DNA from: Spinacia oleracea
Lineage: Eukaryota; Streptophyta; Magnoliopsida; Caryophyllales; Amaranthaceae
DNA: 64,000 nt
Assembly: GCF_020520425.1 (NCBI RefSeq)
Contig: NC_079487.1
Location: 112,750,141-112,814,140 of the forward strand
Reading direction: 5' to 3'
Shown one piece after another: positions 49,969-63,214 of the stretch (within the stretch, counting starts at the first letter, position 1; every line of letters starts with the position of its first letter). Under the pieces are notes generated by a model. It did not search any database, had not been told where the DNA came from, and saw nothing but the letters and a program-made list of their open reading frames with translations. Both the position numbers and the translations under genes were made by a program.

Positions 49969-51841
49969 TTTCTGCATAATTATGGAACCTTTGGTCTGAG
50001 AAGATAGGTAGGTGATTTTAAACCTCATTTTCATACTGCCTTGTTATTTTTTACTTATACTGTATATTCACTGATTATACCTGAGATTTACAAATTTATA
50101 TTAGTGGATTTCCTTTATTTCTCTTTTGCCTTGCTACTATTCCAAAATTTTGGGTGCTAATCTGTTGGCCATACCGTAGCTTATTGTCTATGTGTTGATT
50201 TCCTTTGTGCTTGTTGCCAAAATACCAAGTGCTAAGTGCTTGGTGAAATTGATTGATTGATCACGAAGAAAAGTACCAAGTGCATATTAAACGGATTTAA
50301 AGTTCTGATGGTTGAGAGTTCAGACTATAGTTAAAACTGAGATCTTAATATCTTGGTGGAAAGTAATTAGGAATCATAATCTTTAAATAGGTACAAAGAA
50401 GACGTTAGTGGTGAGAATCATGAATTCAGGATTATGTGCTAGAGGAAAAAGAGATTTTAAGCTAGTTCCATGTTAGTGTTGGTGTTTCTTTATTCTCATA
50501 GGTGTGGGTGCATAGCCTAGTACCACGGTTGTTTCTGCATAATAGTATTCTAATATCTATTTTTCTTAGCCTTTTCTTAGGAGCTGAGATTTAATGCTTG
50601 AGAAGTGAACACTTTGTTCCTAACATATAGCCAATTCTCCCTCTCTTTATGATAAAGCTGTTTTATAAAGGGTTTTCCTCTGCTTGATCTTTGAATCTAG
50701 TAGCAAGTATAACTTGTCACATTTATCGTACAGTTGAGAAAACTAATTATTATTGAAGTTCTTTGTCCTGTCCTTGTATGTTCTTCCAATTTTATAGTTG
50801 GAGAAGAGAAGAATAAATCTGGCTTGTTATTATCATCGGTATAATTTTATAGTCATGGTAATAAATTATTGATCTTTATTTTCATGATTGAATTTGGCTT
50901 GTTATTATCATCGGTATAATTTTTTAATCGGGTGCAACAGGCAAGTGAGGCAACAGCTACTGAGCTAGTATATTTATGTTTCCAAATTCTATCACTTTGC
51001 TAATTGTCTTCCTCTGCCTTTTAGTTGATGGGAGAAATTACATGAAGACTGAAGTAATAGACTTGGTGGTTATCAAGTAGAAGCAAGCTGCAAATTGGCA
51101 GTTTGATATCGCTGTGCAACGAGTTTAGTTAGAGAAGTATGCAGTGGATTTTATTCTTGTTTGCAATGTCATAGTGGTTAGGTCTTGTTCTGAAATTTCA
51201 AAATATATCAGTATTGGTTGTTTGAGACTGACTTAAACAGCCGCTATGATTTTGTATACACTAATGGAATTGTAGAAAAATCTATGTATAAGCTTCCTTT
51301 GCAATTGAGCATCTGCCACATCTACTTGGATACAATCTGGAGTACTTTATACATTCCAACTCCATTAATTTGGACCGAAGACAACATTCAGACTCCCAGA
51401 AATACAGTACCAAAAAAAATGTGTGAGATTGTGTACGAGTTGCACTTTGTATCTTTAATAGATTTCAATGAAACATCAAAATTACACCAACGGAAATAAT
51501 AGAACATAAACAAGAGCATAACAAAACAAATGGAAAACCAGCTAAGTGCGAACCCTTAATGCTAACCTAAAACCCCCAGAAATGGTTTGGTTGGATGTAC
51601 TCAGTTTCAAACAAAATGACTTTGCATCAAGCAATTTGTGGGAAAACTGGGCATCAAATGGAAGTCTTCTCTTGCTACCTCTATCTTTACCCGTCTACAA
51701 TAATCAAGTGTGACAATTTATGAAGATTGGCCAAGGACTATAAAGTATATGAGCTCGCTCCGCAGTATCTTTGATGGCTTTTTCATAAAACACCTGACTC
51801 CAGTCGATACAAATGCAAGGAAAGTCAAGTCATCAGGTGTT
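49969..51841. other. Convergent intergenic region (PP1 and FPGS 3' ends)
   Basis: It holds the 3' UTRs of both genes. A possible 3'-UTR intron of PP1 would run from about GTAGGTGA (50006) to an acceptor near 50940, but this is speculative. The frame at 51218-51499 has no recognisable domain. An 11-bp inverted pair (AAAACACCTGA / TCAGGTGTTTT) spans about 51787-51844 at the FPGS stop. Confidence 0.5.
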
Positions 51842-54800
51842 TTATTTCCTTATCAATCTCAAAACGTCCCCAATCAAATGCAGGGAACCCGTTACAAGGA
51901 CCTGAAATAATTTAACAAACTCATAGTAGTTAAAAGTTGTGATCGAGCAAGTAATTTAGAAGACTGCTACAAAAGAAGAAAAAGTTGCTTGCTTTACCTG
52001 AACACGGACTGACTGATTTTGCCGGGCGTTGTCTCTGAGCCATTTAATGGCCAAGGGAAGTGTTGGAAAGACTTTACTATTTGTGCTACTGATAATACCC
52101 TTCTCTGTTTCATCCTGTGCTTCATCAGGACTGAGGCCTGAGTCCTTCGTGTACCCACCTAAAGTTGAAAAGATTCACATACATAAACACTCATCAAACT
52201 TTTTTTGGTTTGCATGATTTCTGATTTGAGGGGTGAATGAGTGAGTGATCATACCTTTATCCGCATTAACAAGACTTTCCCATACTCTCTGGAGTGTTAA
52301 CTGCCACGATAAATCAACTCGTGTTGACGGTTGTGGCACGTTACTAATGACCTTGTTGTACACTGATACATTTGGGACGAACAGCGCCTGTTTAAATTGC
52401 ACTCCTGCTCATCATAACAAAATTTCATGGTTCAACCACAGGAAATATCTTTCAACACCAAAAGTTGCTTGGCAAACATTCTAAACGTAAATAACGCGAT
52501 AATTAAAAGGCATTCAGCTAATTAGTACAACATCTTGAATTCACAATAAAATATCACAATACTTCCTAACAAATCACTGGAGAAAACATTTAACATATTT
52601 AGGGAGGTCACCTTCATCAACTCAGAACGATGTAAAGAGCGTAAATGATAATTCCAGTACTTTCCCCTGTTTCTTCTAGGATTATCCAATCAGGTAGTAT
52701 AGCACGCAAAATTAACTCTCAGCAGTCAGCATGTTAGAACATGGATCGTGCAGTTTCGCATACCACACAAGCTAGGTAATATACATAAGCAACTAAATTG
52801 ATAAAAGACTTGCTCAAACTATTACCATGACTTGCGCAAGCTTTCACTAAACGCGGTAGAAGCAACTGGGGATCCCTTACAGACATACAATTAAAGAGCA
52901 GTATCTGCATGTTCATCAATAGCAAATTAGTTTTTCAATATTTCACTTGGCATGCATAAAATATCAAAAGTATCAATTACTTTGTATGTTTTTGAATTTC
53001 ATGTTTACTTCTTTTCTTTGATTTGACTTCTTCGTTTTTTTAGATTAAGATGAATACTACCTCCGTTCCACAATACATGCAACATTTCTTTTTGCACGTA
53101 TTCCAACACGTTTCTATGGACATTAATATCTCTAAATTCGTATAAGTAAAAATTATAAAAAAGTTGATATTTGAAATCCTCGCATTGATACAAATTTAAC
53201 AAAACTCATTTGACTATGTTTTTTCATATATAATGGCGAAAGAAAGTGTATCAAAGTTGATTGATGAATAGTGTCCAAATGGGAAATGATACATGTATTG
53301 CGAAACGGAGGTAGTACATAATACTAGATTTGTGTATATTGTGGCCTTGTTGGGGGTGGGTGGGGGGGTCATAGAATTAGCAACCTGAACTACATCATCT
53401 CTTGCAGGTTCAGCAATAACTTCTGGATGGCTTTAATCATAGCAAAACAAGTTTATGTCCAACTTCCATTTTTCATTTTCATCTAAACTGCACAACTAAA
53501 GAATGTGAACATACACCCATTACCTGAGTTGAGCTTTTCCTTGTAGTTGAATTGTGAAAGCCACGTGCCATTTCAAAAGACATGCTTGAATTATCAGAAG
53601 GTTGATGCTCCGCATAGCTCACTAGCTTCTCATCCTCTTTGATAACATGGGAAAACCATCTACCACAAACTTCCATGCTCTCCGGACTATGGGCTCCATC
53701 CATATAGAATACCAAATCTTCAGGACCTTCAGAGCTGATATATTGATCAGGGACAATTTGGGCTCTTCCCTGTAGACTAGCGGTTGTCAGCCCTTTGATG
53801 AACTGCTCGGGCAAGGAGCTCTGATCCACAAACACACACACAATTTTAAGAATGACCAAGTTTTAAAGGAGGAAACAACCAGTAGTATATCCATGATTAA
53901 AAAAGACATACAGTGTTTATATGGTAGGGAACATCAACGTGTCCAGTCCTTTGAAGCCAAGTAGAGCACAAGGCCACAGCAAGACCAGCATTTACAAATT
54001 GATGCTCACCATCTAGACCAAGGTGCGCGCCATTTAGCATGTTAGGGTCTAATGGTGATGCTACTTGAAGATTTACCTGCAATAAGTTTTTGCTGATCAA
54101 TCACCCACATTTTCTAAACAACCAAAACATCTCCTGCCTTATAATTGACACTTGACAAGCACAAGATGCAGTAACTTGCTTCAAAGATAAATGGTATAAT
54201 GAACTCATTAAGAAATTACAAAAGATTCCAGTAAATATGCAGTTTATATGAACCTCCACTGATATGTAGTAATTGTTTTCATCACCAAGAGATAAAATAA
54301 AAAGTTGATTGTTCTGTAGTGACACCAACTTCTTAAAATGACTTCACCAAGTTTAATAACACCAAATGGTGATTCACAAACGCATAGTCTTCCCTATCCC
54401 TAAACGGAAGAAACAAAAAGAATAGGATTTGCAGACTGCTTTCCACAAAGGTAGTAGTAAAGTACCAATTTCTCAGAAGGTGTTTCAAATTGCATTTTGT
54501 GCATTCTGACAACATGTCAAGCCTTATGGGATACTCAAAATTGACCAAAAACAAACAAAAGAATGAAATTTCCACCAACATTAAGTCAAAGTCTAACTCA
54601 CATTCAATTTCGAAGCATTCTCTTCAAGTACAGGCATTGCTTCCTCAGGCTGTGGCACAGTAAAAGCAGGAATACCTTGCTGCAACAAAGCTCAAAGTTA
54701 CAAAAGAAAAGCCTTGGTTTTCCTCCTCCCGCCAGATAAATAAAGAGACTTAGAAAATATCGTCTCAAATCAAATAGCCTAAAACTGAAACAAACATGTC

Positions 54801-57800
54801 TAGTTTCAGATAGAGAAGAAACATATGGTTCATATAGAACACCTTGAAAATGCCAGCCTTTTCTCCAGCAATCAGCCCTAGAGTGTTTCCTACAACAAAG
54901 ATACAAGAAAGACTTTATATGAAAAGGAAAAAATTTAAAATGACGAACAATGATAACAAGGATGATAACTAGTGACCATGGTTGATAAATTCTCGATCCG
55001 GGTCTTAGATATGATCTTAATGTTTGTAGGATCTTACGATCCTACCTGGATAAAACTTTGTAGTGGTAGGATCTTAATACGATCTAACGATCCAATCCAA
55101 CATACAATGGTATTTTAAGATTAGAAAATTATTTTTTACAATTTCTATTACTAAATAATTTACATTCACATATCATTATAAGTATTAGCTTTATGTGAGC
55201 AAGAAAACCTTTAAGTATTAATATTATGTGAAATACATAATTTTATACTGCATTGTATCAACATAAATACTATTTCCATTATTTAGTACGATCTTGCTAT
55301 TCTACGATCCAATCCTACCCCATCATTGATCCAAGGTAGGATTGAGATCCTGAAAACCTTGCTAGACAGCTATACCATGCAAATTCATTAAAACAACAGC
55401 AGGTAAATGCTGATCCCCACGACAGCAAGGTGTTGGTAGATTGTGATGCACGAGTTCTTAATTTCCCAGCACTTTCATTTCCTACCTCGAACCACCACCA
55501 CCACTTCTTCTGTAACCATATCATCTCTGTAATGCTATGACTCTCCAAGAAACCCAGGTTTTCCCACAAAATTCAACCAATTCTCCCATTTCTTGAACAA
55601 ACTTCAACTACCTTCAAATTTCTATACAAATAACCAGAATTCGTCTTCAAGAAGACCAAAATTTCGCCTCGGCTTCGCAATCATCATTTCCTCCTCCTTT
55701 ACCATCCCATTACTACCTCTAACTCTTCTCATCGTTTAATCCCATGAATTTCGTTGATCTATCCTAAAATACGGTGTTATGATTGAGTCATGTTAACTCC
55801 CAAGGATGTCAGGATCTCAATCATACCTAGGATCGGTGATGGGGTAGAATCGGATAGTAGAATCGTAAGATCCTACTAAATAGTGGAAATAGTATTTATG
55901 TCGATCCAATTCAATAGAAAATAACATAGTATTTATGTCGATCCAATGCAATAGAAAATAATATATTTTACGTACTGGAAGGTTTTTCTTGCTTACATAA
56001 AGCTTATAATGATATGTGAATATGAATTATTTAGTAATAGAAACCGTAAAAAGCTCACATAAAGCTAATACTTACAATGATATGTGAATATGAATTATTT
56101 AGTAATAGAAATTGTAAAAATTATTTTTTTAATCTTAAAATACCACTGTATGTTGGATTAGATCGATGGATCGTATTAAGATCCTACCACTACAAAATTT
56201 TATCCAGGTAGGATTGTAAGATCTTACCTAAGATCCGGACAGGTGACACATTCACGCACTTTTAGATAGTTGAATCACAGGATTGTAAGCTCCAGATCGG
56301 GAGTTTAACAACAGTGTTAACCCCTCTAATTTTCCCAATAATTGATTTGTTGCTTTGGGAGGATTTTTTTTTTTTTTTTGCAAATTGCTTTGGGAGGAAA
56401 GTGAAGAAGGGGGTAGAGAAGGATTCAGTGGCAGAAAAAGAGAAACAAATATTAGGAGAAAGAAAATTGGGAGGAAACAGAGATCCTGAATGAAAGTGAA
56501 AGGACAGAGAAGGAGAGGAGGATGAAGCAGGGAAAAGGAATAAGATTATGAAAAAGAATAGTGGACCAATAACCTAATAAATGGGGGAAATATGCCACAT
56601 CAGATAGGCTAACCTATATTGCTGGTCACTGGTCGTAATGGACTGTTTAAAGAAGATATCCCTAAAAGGTTGTATTATTCCTAGTTAACTTGGGACTGTT
56701 TTCAGCAGACCGTCCAAAGGTTGTACTAACTCAAAGTGGGACTATTTTCAGCAGACCGTCCAAAGGTTGTATTATTAGAATCAATTTTTCCTTAAGAAAA
56801 TTCCCCATTCAAAAAAATCCAAATTCACCTAAGATCTACAGCATAATTTATCCCAGTTGAACCAGAAAGACTCAAATTTCACTAATAACAGATCATGTAG
56901 CTAAGGTACGAATGGCCAACAGTGGTACAGTTTTATTTTCTCATTTATAGAGAACTATTACCAGCAGAAGATAGATTGTTAAGTTAAGCAAATTATCTGC
57001 CTTTAAATTAAACAAAGTATTGACAAGTGTAGTCAACAAGGGGAACACTCAAAAGCATTCTGGCTAGATGCCTCAAGTGATTAACCAGTAAGAATCACGC
57101 CCAAGAAGAGAAATATTGAGAATAGATCACACTAGAGGAGGAGGGGGGGGGAAGAAACACTAACAGCTGCTATAAAATTTTACCCTTCAGCATGAGCAGT
57201 TTGGGACAATTTTAATACAGTAAGTTTCATCTAGAGTATTAATTGTTTTAAAAAAGGGAAATTTTAACACTGACCTAGAATTTCCATGTGATCATACCCG
57301 AGTGAAGATATACCGCAAACAATTGGTGCCTGTACCTGAAAAATTAGAGCACATGTGATCAAAATCGGTGGTAGTCTGCCACACCAACATACTACATGCG
57401 ATAAATGGAACATAAAACGCACCACATTTGTTGCATCAAACTTTCCTCCCAATCCTACCTCCATGATAGCTACATCGACCTGCAAAATTCAGCTTGTAAT
57501 TTAAGCAATGTTCAGTTTATCATCTACCAAAAAATCAAAATCAAGATAGCATTGCCAGAAGAAGCAATTAAAAGAGATAAAGATTAGATGTCATGACCAA
57601 CCTGCTCTGCAGAAAATATCTTGAATGCAAGTAGCGCTAAGAAACGAAAATATGTAGGCATTGGTATGTCATCGGTGGTTTTTTCCTGTAAAAAGAAACT
57701 GCATCAAGAGTGAAGAGATAACACACCATCATGACTCCAACGCATCCAAAAACACTCCCGTCCTCAGAGAGACCAGGAGAGTCTGACCTAAATGGCCTTA

Positions 57801-60800
57801 CCTCCAAATGAACCATGATCCTATATGCAATGACTATATGTTTTTTCACAATAAATATTATGCAAGTAAGAAGTTCAATGAGGTATTTTAATTTTGCTAT
57901 TATTATCCAATAGTCAAAGAGTTGTGTATATGTGCCTATAATGGCCATTACCACACAAGAATGGAAGATCATGTTCATAAGAACATTGTAAGGCAGTCAA
58001 AAAATCAAGATCTTACCCTTTGCACACAACCAAGCATTTTGTACAAGGAACTATGCAACATATGTAATGATGAATATCAGGAGGACTGGAGGACTAAGAA
58101 AACTACCGACAGCAACCCCCATCCCCCGGGAAAAAAAATTCTTTATACATTTTCACTAGAGTAACTATACATAAACAGTGAAGTCCTGATATTCTAAAGG
58201 AGCGACTTAGAAACAGGAATTTCTCAGATAAGTTGTTCTTTAGCATATGATGATATTTAGTTCTAGCACACAGTGAAAATAAATTTGTTAACCTCGGGGA
58301 ACGATAGTTCTACAAATATCTCTCCAAAAGCATTGATTGTTGTAGAACAATTTGTAAAAGGAAGCATATTTCACTCATGACATCTGTCCATAGGCTAAAT
58401 ATGAGCTCCTCATATCAACATCGTTATGACTTGTGGTTTCTCAGAGAAAATACTTTTGCATTTTCAATATTAGGTTGCACATCAACCTGAATTTTGATCA
58501 CCCTGAACTTCCTATCTACAAATCATTACCTCATCTCCATTTCAGACATCTTCCATGGGTATTTTTATGTGAAAATCAAAACATTTACATGTCCTAAAGC
58601 TGATGTCTGGTTCCCCAAAATAAGAAACATACAAGGCAAAGACAGAAGCCTAAAATTACGAAAGCAAAAAGAGGCACATGAGAAGATAAGGTGATACAAG
58701 TTGAGTTACACACAAATAAAATTATATATTCTCACCTAATTATAAATGGGATTGCGGCAAGTTTGCCTAATTACCATTAGTAACAGAGCTTATGCCTACG
58801 TGTGACACGTTAATAAGTACTAAGAAATTTAAACAAGCAGAGGTTACTAATTTAAAGTAATAAAAGAAGAAGATAAATGAATACGAAACTAATGACCATT
58901 TTACATACAGAAAAAGGAGGAACCATGTAAGAGGAGGCACGATGAATTCCATAGAAGAATAGAAAGATACCTTTAGCCTATCATAACACCACCAGAAGTA
59001 CGCCAAAAACTTTTCTTGACATATATCGGCACTGCAAAAGAGATAAATGCCTCATTAGTGAATTAAGTACTGCTTAAATTACAAGTAAAAATAACACCCC
59101 AGGGCCCAGGTCCCCAGTACCCAGCCCCACCCCCCTAAAACCCTCCTTTTAATGAGTAAGATGATAGAACTGTTCTTTCACAAGAAAATTAAGAGGAAAA
59201 TATGAGTAGAAAAGGAGATGGTGTCAATTTTAACAAAGAATCATGCATTTCACAATCCATATTATGACAGTGGTCGTTCCCTAGATTTCCAGTAACACGT
59301 GCCTAAAAAGAAGCCAATAGACCACCCGTGCCAGTAACCACACTATACACAATTCTGGTTGTGAAATAGCTGAGATGATATACTAATTCTCTCAGAGAAA
59401 ATACACCAAATATTGGCTGAAAGAGCATAGCACCACATTTTTCCTAATCCAAGTATCCAACCCAGACCAACATATTATCCATCAAATGACTGATCACTGA
59501 AACAAGGATAACCAAAAGTTAACCTTCTACCTCATTGTTACCTATTCCATTTTTGTAGCCAAAAGGCCAAGAATAAACAAATGTGAACTTGTCTCATTAC
59601 TTCGCTTCAAATTCAGGCACATAAGACATGGGCCCCAAGGAAAGAGTCTTCTGGTCCATTACCTCCAACAAATGTGGAGCCTTATCGAGGTGATACTCAG
59701 TATTAAGAATTTCAACCTCAAGGGAGCCTTAGACTTCTAAGGAAGTCATATCGGGACAGGGGCATAGAATCGGTGTAAGAAGATTTACAGGAATAATCTG
59801 GCCTCCACTTGTACATTTATTTTACGTCAACCACCAAAGTCAGCATGATAGGGATTCCCTTGCCTCAAACTTACATCCATAGCTAGCCCCACAAAATGAT
59901 CACCACAACCTTCTCTCCAAACTAAGTTATTAATGACATGCCAAGCCTATAAATTAAATCCTGTTCACCTTCATAGTTAAAACCTTTTCCACTACCTCTG
60001 TAACTACTAAGGTCGTATCAAATAGAAGTTAACCCACCATAGACACAAGCTAAGAAAAGAACAACCAAGACTTGTCAGAACCCACGTGAGTTCTTAAACA
60101 CTATAAAAAGACTGAAATGAACAACAAAAATCTCTCACCTTCTTCATACTTATACAGTGTCATTTAGGCAATTAATCAACTTAGAAGTTAATCTCTCAAT
60201 ATCTCACTTTCCAGGCCCTCAAAATCCCTAAAAGCCTCGTATACAGTTGCACTCCACACTCATGAACCCTCATGAAAAATAAGGATGATAATTAACAGCT
60301 GACACAAACTAAGGCATGTTTAACTGACCAGTGACTGAATGAGAATATCACTAACTCAAAAAAAAATATACACATGGAATTAAAAAATAATTATTATAAT
60401 AAGCCACGACAGATATAATAAAACTCGAAACATAAAAGTTTTTGCATGCAAAATAAAAGCTGGATTTTGTAATAGAAGGCAACGGTTGTCCTCATGCTTT
60501 TCATGTCGGTATGTCACAGGGTAACATTAAAATGTACAGGATGACTCAATTATAAACATTGTTACAAACTTAAAATTAATGTGATTACAATAAAGAACCT
60601 TCATGTTATAACTCACCCATCTAATAGAAATCTTTCCCGGACGTCCATTAAGTGTGGAGATGTAAATAGCCCCGTGTGGAAGCCACAATTGCGTAATATG
60701 GACTCTGTAAAAACACATGTCGAACCCTGTGCAAACAGACAGTCAAAAGAAACATCATATAATATCCATAACACCGCTAATTCATAGTTTCTCCTCTAAT

Positions 60801-61749
60801 GGTAGTTCATAAGAGTGCCGAATTCGTATGTGTGGCTTCACCATCACTTGACACTGGACAATGCACTAATAGAATATATTGCCCTTTCTGAACATTGTCT
60901 ATTCGTTAAGAAGGTGACCTGTAACACAATTTCAATGTGTGCATGGGTATTGAGTGTACACAGTAAGATCACTAATCCTACAGCTGACTAAAATGCAGAC
61001 CGCATCAAGACAATTGTTATACCATTCAATAGCCTCAACGAATCACAAATGCAATATTACTAAAGAAATACTCCCTCCGTTTCAAATTAGTTACAATGTT
61101 TTCGTATGGCACGGACATAATAATTCAACACTGAAGGAAATATTATACCTTTCCTTTTGTGCCAGCCACATGAATAACCTTCAACTTAGAAATTGGTTCT
61201 TCCAACTCCAATATCTGCAAAAATCCACCCAAAACCAATACACCTAATTATCTAATAGTCCAAACAATCAATTAATTTGAGACAGAATGAAACAGAAAAT
61301 AATGCATAATAACATAAGTATAACCTTGACGTAGTCGAAAAGCAAATCAAAGCGATCTCCACTATTGCTCTTCTCGGCACGAGTTCTGGTGGTTATCAAT
61401 GAAGACAGCGCACTCATTGCCTCCTCATACGGCGACGGCTTAGGATTCGCCAATCCATCACCACCCTCTACAAATTAAATTAAAATTCATTGAATTTGTA
61501 CAAATTGAATCAAATATTGCATTTCGGAAGAAACCCAGATGGTTTATTGTATCCCTATACTCCAATGCATTATTAAATAAAATAATACGGAAATACATCC
61601 TAAGACTGCATTTGGAAGAAACCCGGATGAAATTTACTCAATTCTATACTCCAATGTACATTTTCTGCAGAAATATTATCACCCGGAATTTACAAGAATT
61701 GATATGAAAAGTACATCATTTTATTAAAAAAATTGTTACCTGCTGACAT
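51842..61749 (-). CDS. FPGS: Folylpolyglutamate synthase
   Basis: Sixteen exons, 5' to 3' on the minus strand: 61740-61749, 61325-61467, 61149-61214, 60617-60726, 58971-59031, 57602-57685, 57423-57479, 57275-57335, 54843-54889, 54602-54679, 53912-54076, 53524-53820, 52826-52904, 52255-52404, 51998-52158, 51842-51901. They join in frame to 542 residues. The ATP P-loop GTKGKGST lies at 69-76, LFTSPHL at 93-99, [10 protein letters not shown] follows, then GEKAGIFK at 206-213 and DGAHSPES at 335-342. The C-terminus is [17 protein letters not shown]. The enzyme adds glutamates to tetrahydrofolates in an ATP-dependent step, which keeps folates in the cell and feeds one-carbon metabolism. The short N-terminus (MSAG-EGGDG) lacks a transit peptide and fits a cytosolic isoform such as Arabidopsis DFD. 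However, an in-frame ATG 64 codons upstream (61941) could add a longer leader. Catalytic residues look intact. Introns carry a MITE and a large inverted repeat. Confidence 0.94.
53057..53314. mobile_element. Stowaway-like MITE in an FPGS intron
   Basis: 258 bp bounded by TA (53055-53056 and 53315-53316). The ends CTACCTCCGTTCCACAATACA and TGTATTGCGAAACGGAGGTAG are inverted. Same family as the decayed copy at 19066. Confidence 0.9.
54994..56240. mobile_element. Large inverted-repeat (foldback) element in FPGS intron 9
   Basis: The left arm (54994-55361) is inverted at 55801-56240 with about 85-90% apparent identity by eye. Shared landmarks are GATCCTACCTGGATAAAA, TAGTGGTAGGATCTTAATAC and GATATGTGAATATGAATTAT with their complements. 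The right arm has an internal duplication of about 35 bp (GTATTTATGTCGATCCAAT). The 439-bp spacer has no obvious gene. Ends rich in GATCCTA motifs and no transposase suggest a non-autonomous foldback transposon of unknown family. Confidence 0.75.
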
Positions 61750-62107
61750 GATGAATGAATGAAGCTTAGGCAAGAGGGGGGAGGGAAGTGAGACGGGAAA
61801 GAGTGAATGGAGGTTGGTGAAGAGAGAGAAAGGAAGATAGTCCGTAGATAAAGAAGTGAGCACCAGGAGTGGCTGCCGCAAGCCTACCCAAGTTTCGTTC
61901 TTTCTCTCTTTCACCGCAGATTTGTTTTCATTAAACGACAAAACTTTTGGTGCTTTGAATTGTTGAAAAGTGTCCCTTTATTCCATTGAAGGTGGGCGCA
62001 ATATTATCTGACATCTTCAATTTTGCTCCAACGAGATCTTAATCTGGAGTTTGTAGCTCCATTTTAGGGTAATTCACTAATTTTATGTTGGGTCTATTAA
62101 TCATAGG
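61750..62107. other. FPGS upstream region
   Basis: It probably holds the leader and core promoter. A CT-rich leader (minus sense) runs to about 61860. An ATG at 61941 is in frame with the FPGS start and opens 64 extra codons, starting MSFNENKSAVKERKNET and rich in Ser/Leu/Pro further on. Confidence 0.5.
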
Positions 62108-62416
62108 TAGAGATGGTCAATATGGCGGGTTGGGTGGGATTGGATAGGGGATAAAATTGACACACGATCCGCCTTAGTTAAACTAGGGTGGGTCGAATCG
62201 TGGGTTGTGTGGGGAAAAATGGACACAATACATGATGGGTCGAGGTGGTTGTGTGGGTCCGATGGGTTTAGTGGGTTACGATAGATGTGATTCCGATGGG
62301 GTCAAATGGGTTTGGTGGGATTAGGAACTGATGTGGGTCACGTGGGTTTAAACGATTACTTAAGTGTTAAAAAATTACAAATTTTGTATGAACTTAAATT
62401 AAGTAATTTTTATGTT

Positions 62417-62593
62417 AATCACATACTCACATAAATGTGATTAATGTATATTTACACAATAAAATTAGAATTACCAATCACATACTCACATAAATGTGAT
62501 TAATGTATATTTACACAATAAAATTAGAATTACCAATCACATACTCACATAAATATGATTAATGTATATTTACACAATAAAATTAGAATTACC
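62417..62593. repeat. Three tandem 59-bp units
   Basis: Units 62417-62475, 62476-62534 and 62535-62593 start AATCACATACTCACATAAAT and end TTAGAATTACC. Only one base differs (ATGTG to ATATG in unit 3), so the triplication is recent. Confidence 0.96.
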
Positions 62594-62757
62594 AATTGCT
62601 TGTTGGTTCAGTGGTGATTGAGGTTGAACTTAGTAGGGAGAACCCCGTGTTTGATCCCCGCAACAACAATTGGTAGGGGAATGGAACCTATCCACTCAGA
62701 ACTCGCCCCAAATCCGGATTAGCCCTAAAGGCGAATCGGGTGTTACACAAAAAAAAA
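62594..62757 (+). mobile_element. tRNA-derived SINE inside the hAT element
   Basis: A-box-like TGGTTCAGTGG at 62604-62614 and B-box-like GTTTGATCC at 62649-62657 are spaced as in a tRNA head. A poly(A) run (62749-62757) ends it. A possible short target duplication TAGAATT flanks it (62584-62590 and 62758-62764). Confidence 0.75.
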
Positions 62758-63214
62758 TAGAATTTATTAACATTTCAAACATATAAAATTGTTTAAATTA
62801 TGATGGCTTTGGTGGGTTGGGCTTGTGTGTCGGGTTGGGTGGGTCCGTGTGTTGGGTTGGGTGTGTCGGGTGTGCCGTGGTAGGTTGTGTCGGGTCTGAT
62901 GGGGAGGGTCGAAATGGGTTGTGTTGAAAAAATTCGACCCACAACACATCAAAAAATATACTGGTTGGGCTGGTAGTGTCATGGGTCATAAATGAGTCCG
63001 ACCCACGTGACCCACTATGGGTTGTCAGGATGGGCTGGGTCAAATCCGTACCACTGGCCATCTCTAATCATAGGGTACGGCAAACGTTTTGGAGGTGATA
63101 GGGGGAATAATAAGGGAATCTCTCACCTGTAAAAAGCTCTTAGCTAGTGAAGTTTGTTTTGTTAGATAATGCCTTGAATCGGTCAAGCCCCTTACTGCAA
63201 CGCCCCAGCACGGG

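Larger units (their letters stand above)
62108..63066. mobile_element. Non-autonomous hAT element
   Basis: The ends TAGAGATGGTCAATATGG and CCACTGGCCATCTCTA are inverted, and the 8-bp target duplication ATCATAGG lies at 62100-62107 and 63067-63074. An 8-bp duplication plus TAGAGATGGCCA-type ends identify hAT. Subterminal DNA is made of GGGT / TGGGTCG repeats on one side and GGGTTGGGTGGGTC on the other. It has been enlarged by a 59-bp tandem repeat and a SINE. No transposase. Confidence 0.88.

Noticed and set aside
51218-51499. 93-residue plus-strand frame between PP1 and FPGS
   Set aside because: No domain, no splice partners, and it lies in the likely 3' UTR of FPGS.
61071-61115. Further MITE end TACTCCCTCCGTTTC in an FPGS intron
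   Set aside because: Only one terminus is present; no inverted partner was found before exon 3, so it is at most a fragment.
62417-62593. CRISPR-like or satellite array
   Set aside because: Units are directly adjacent with no spacers, there are only three, and the genome is a plant; it is a local triplication.
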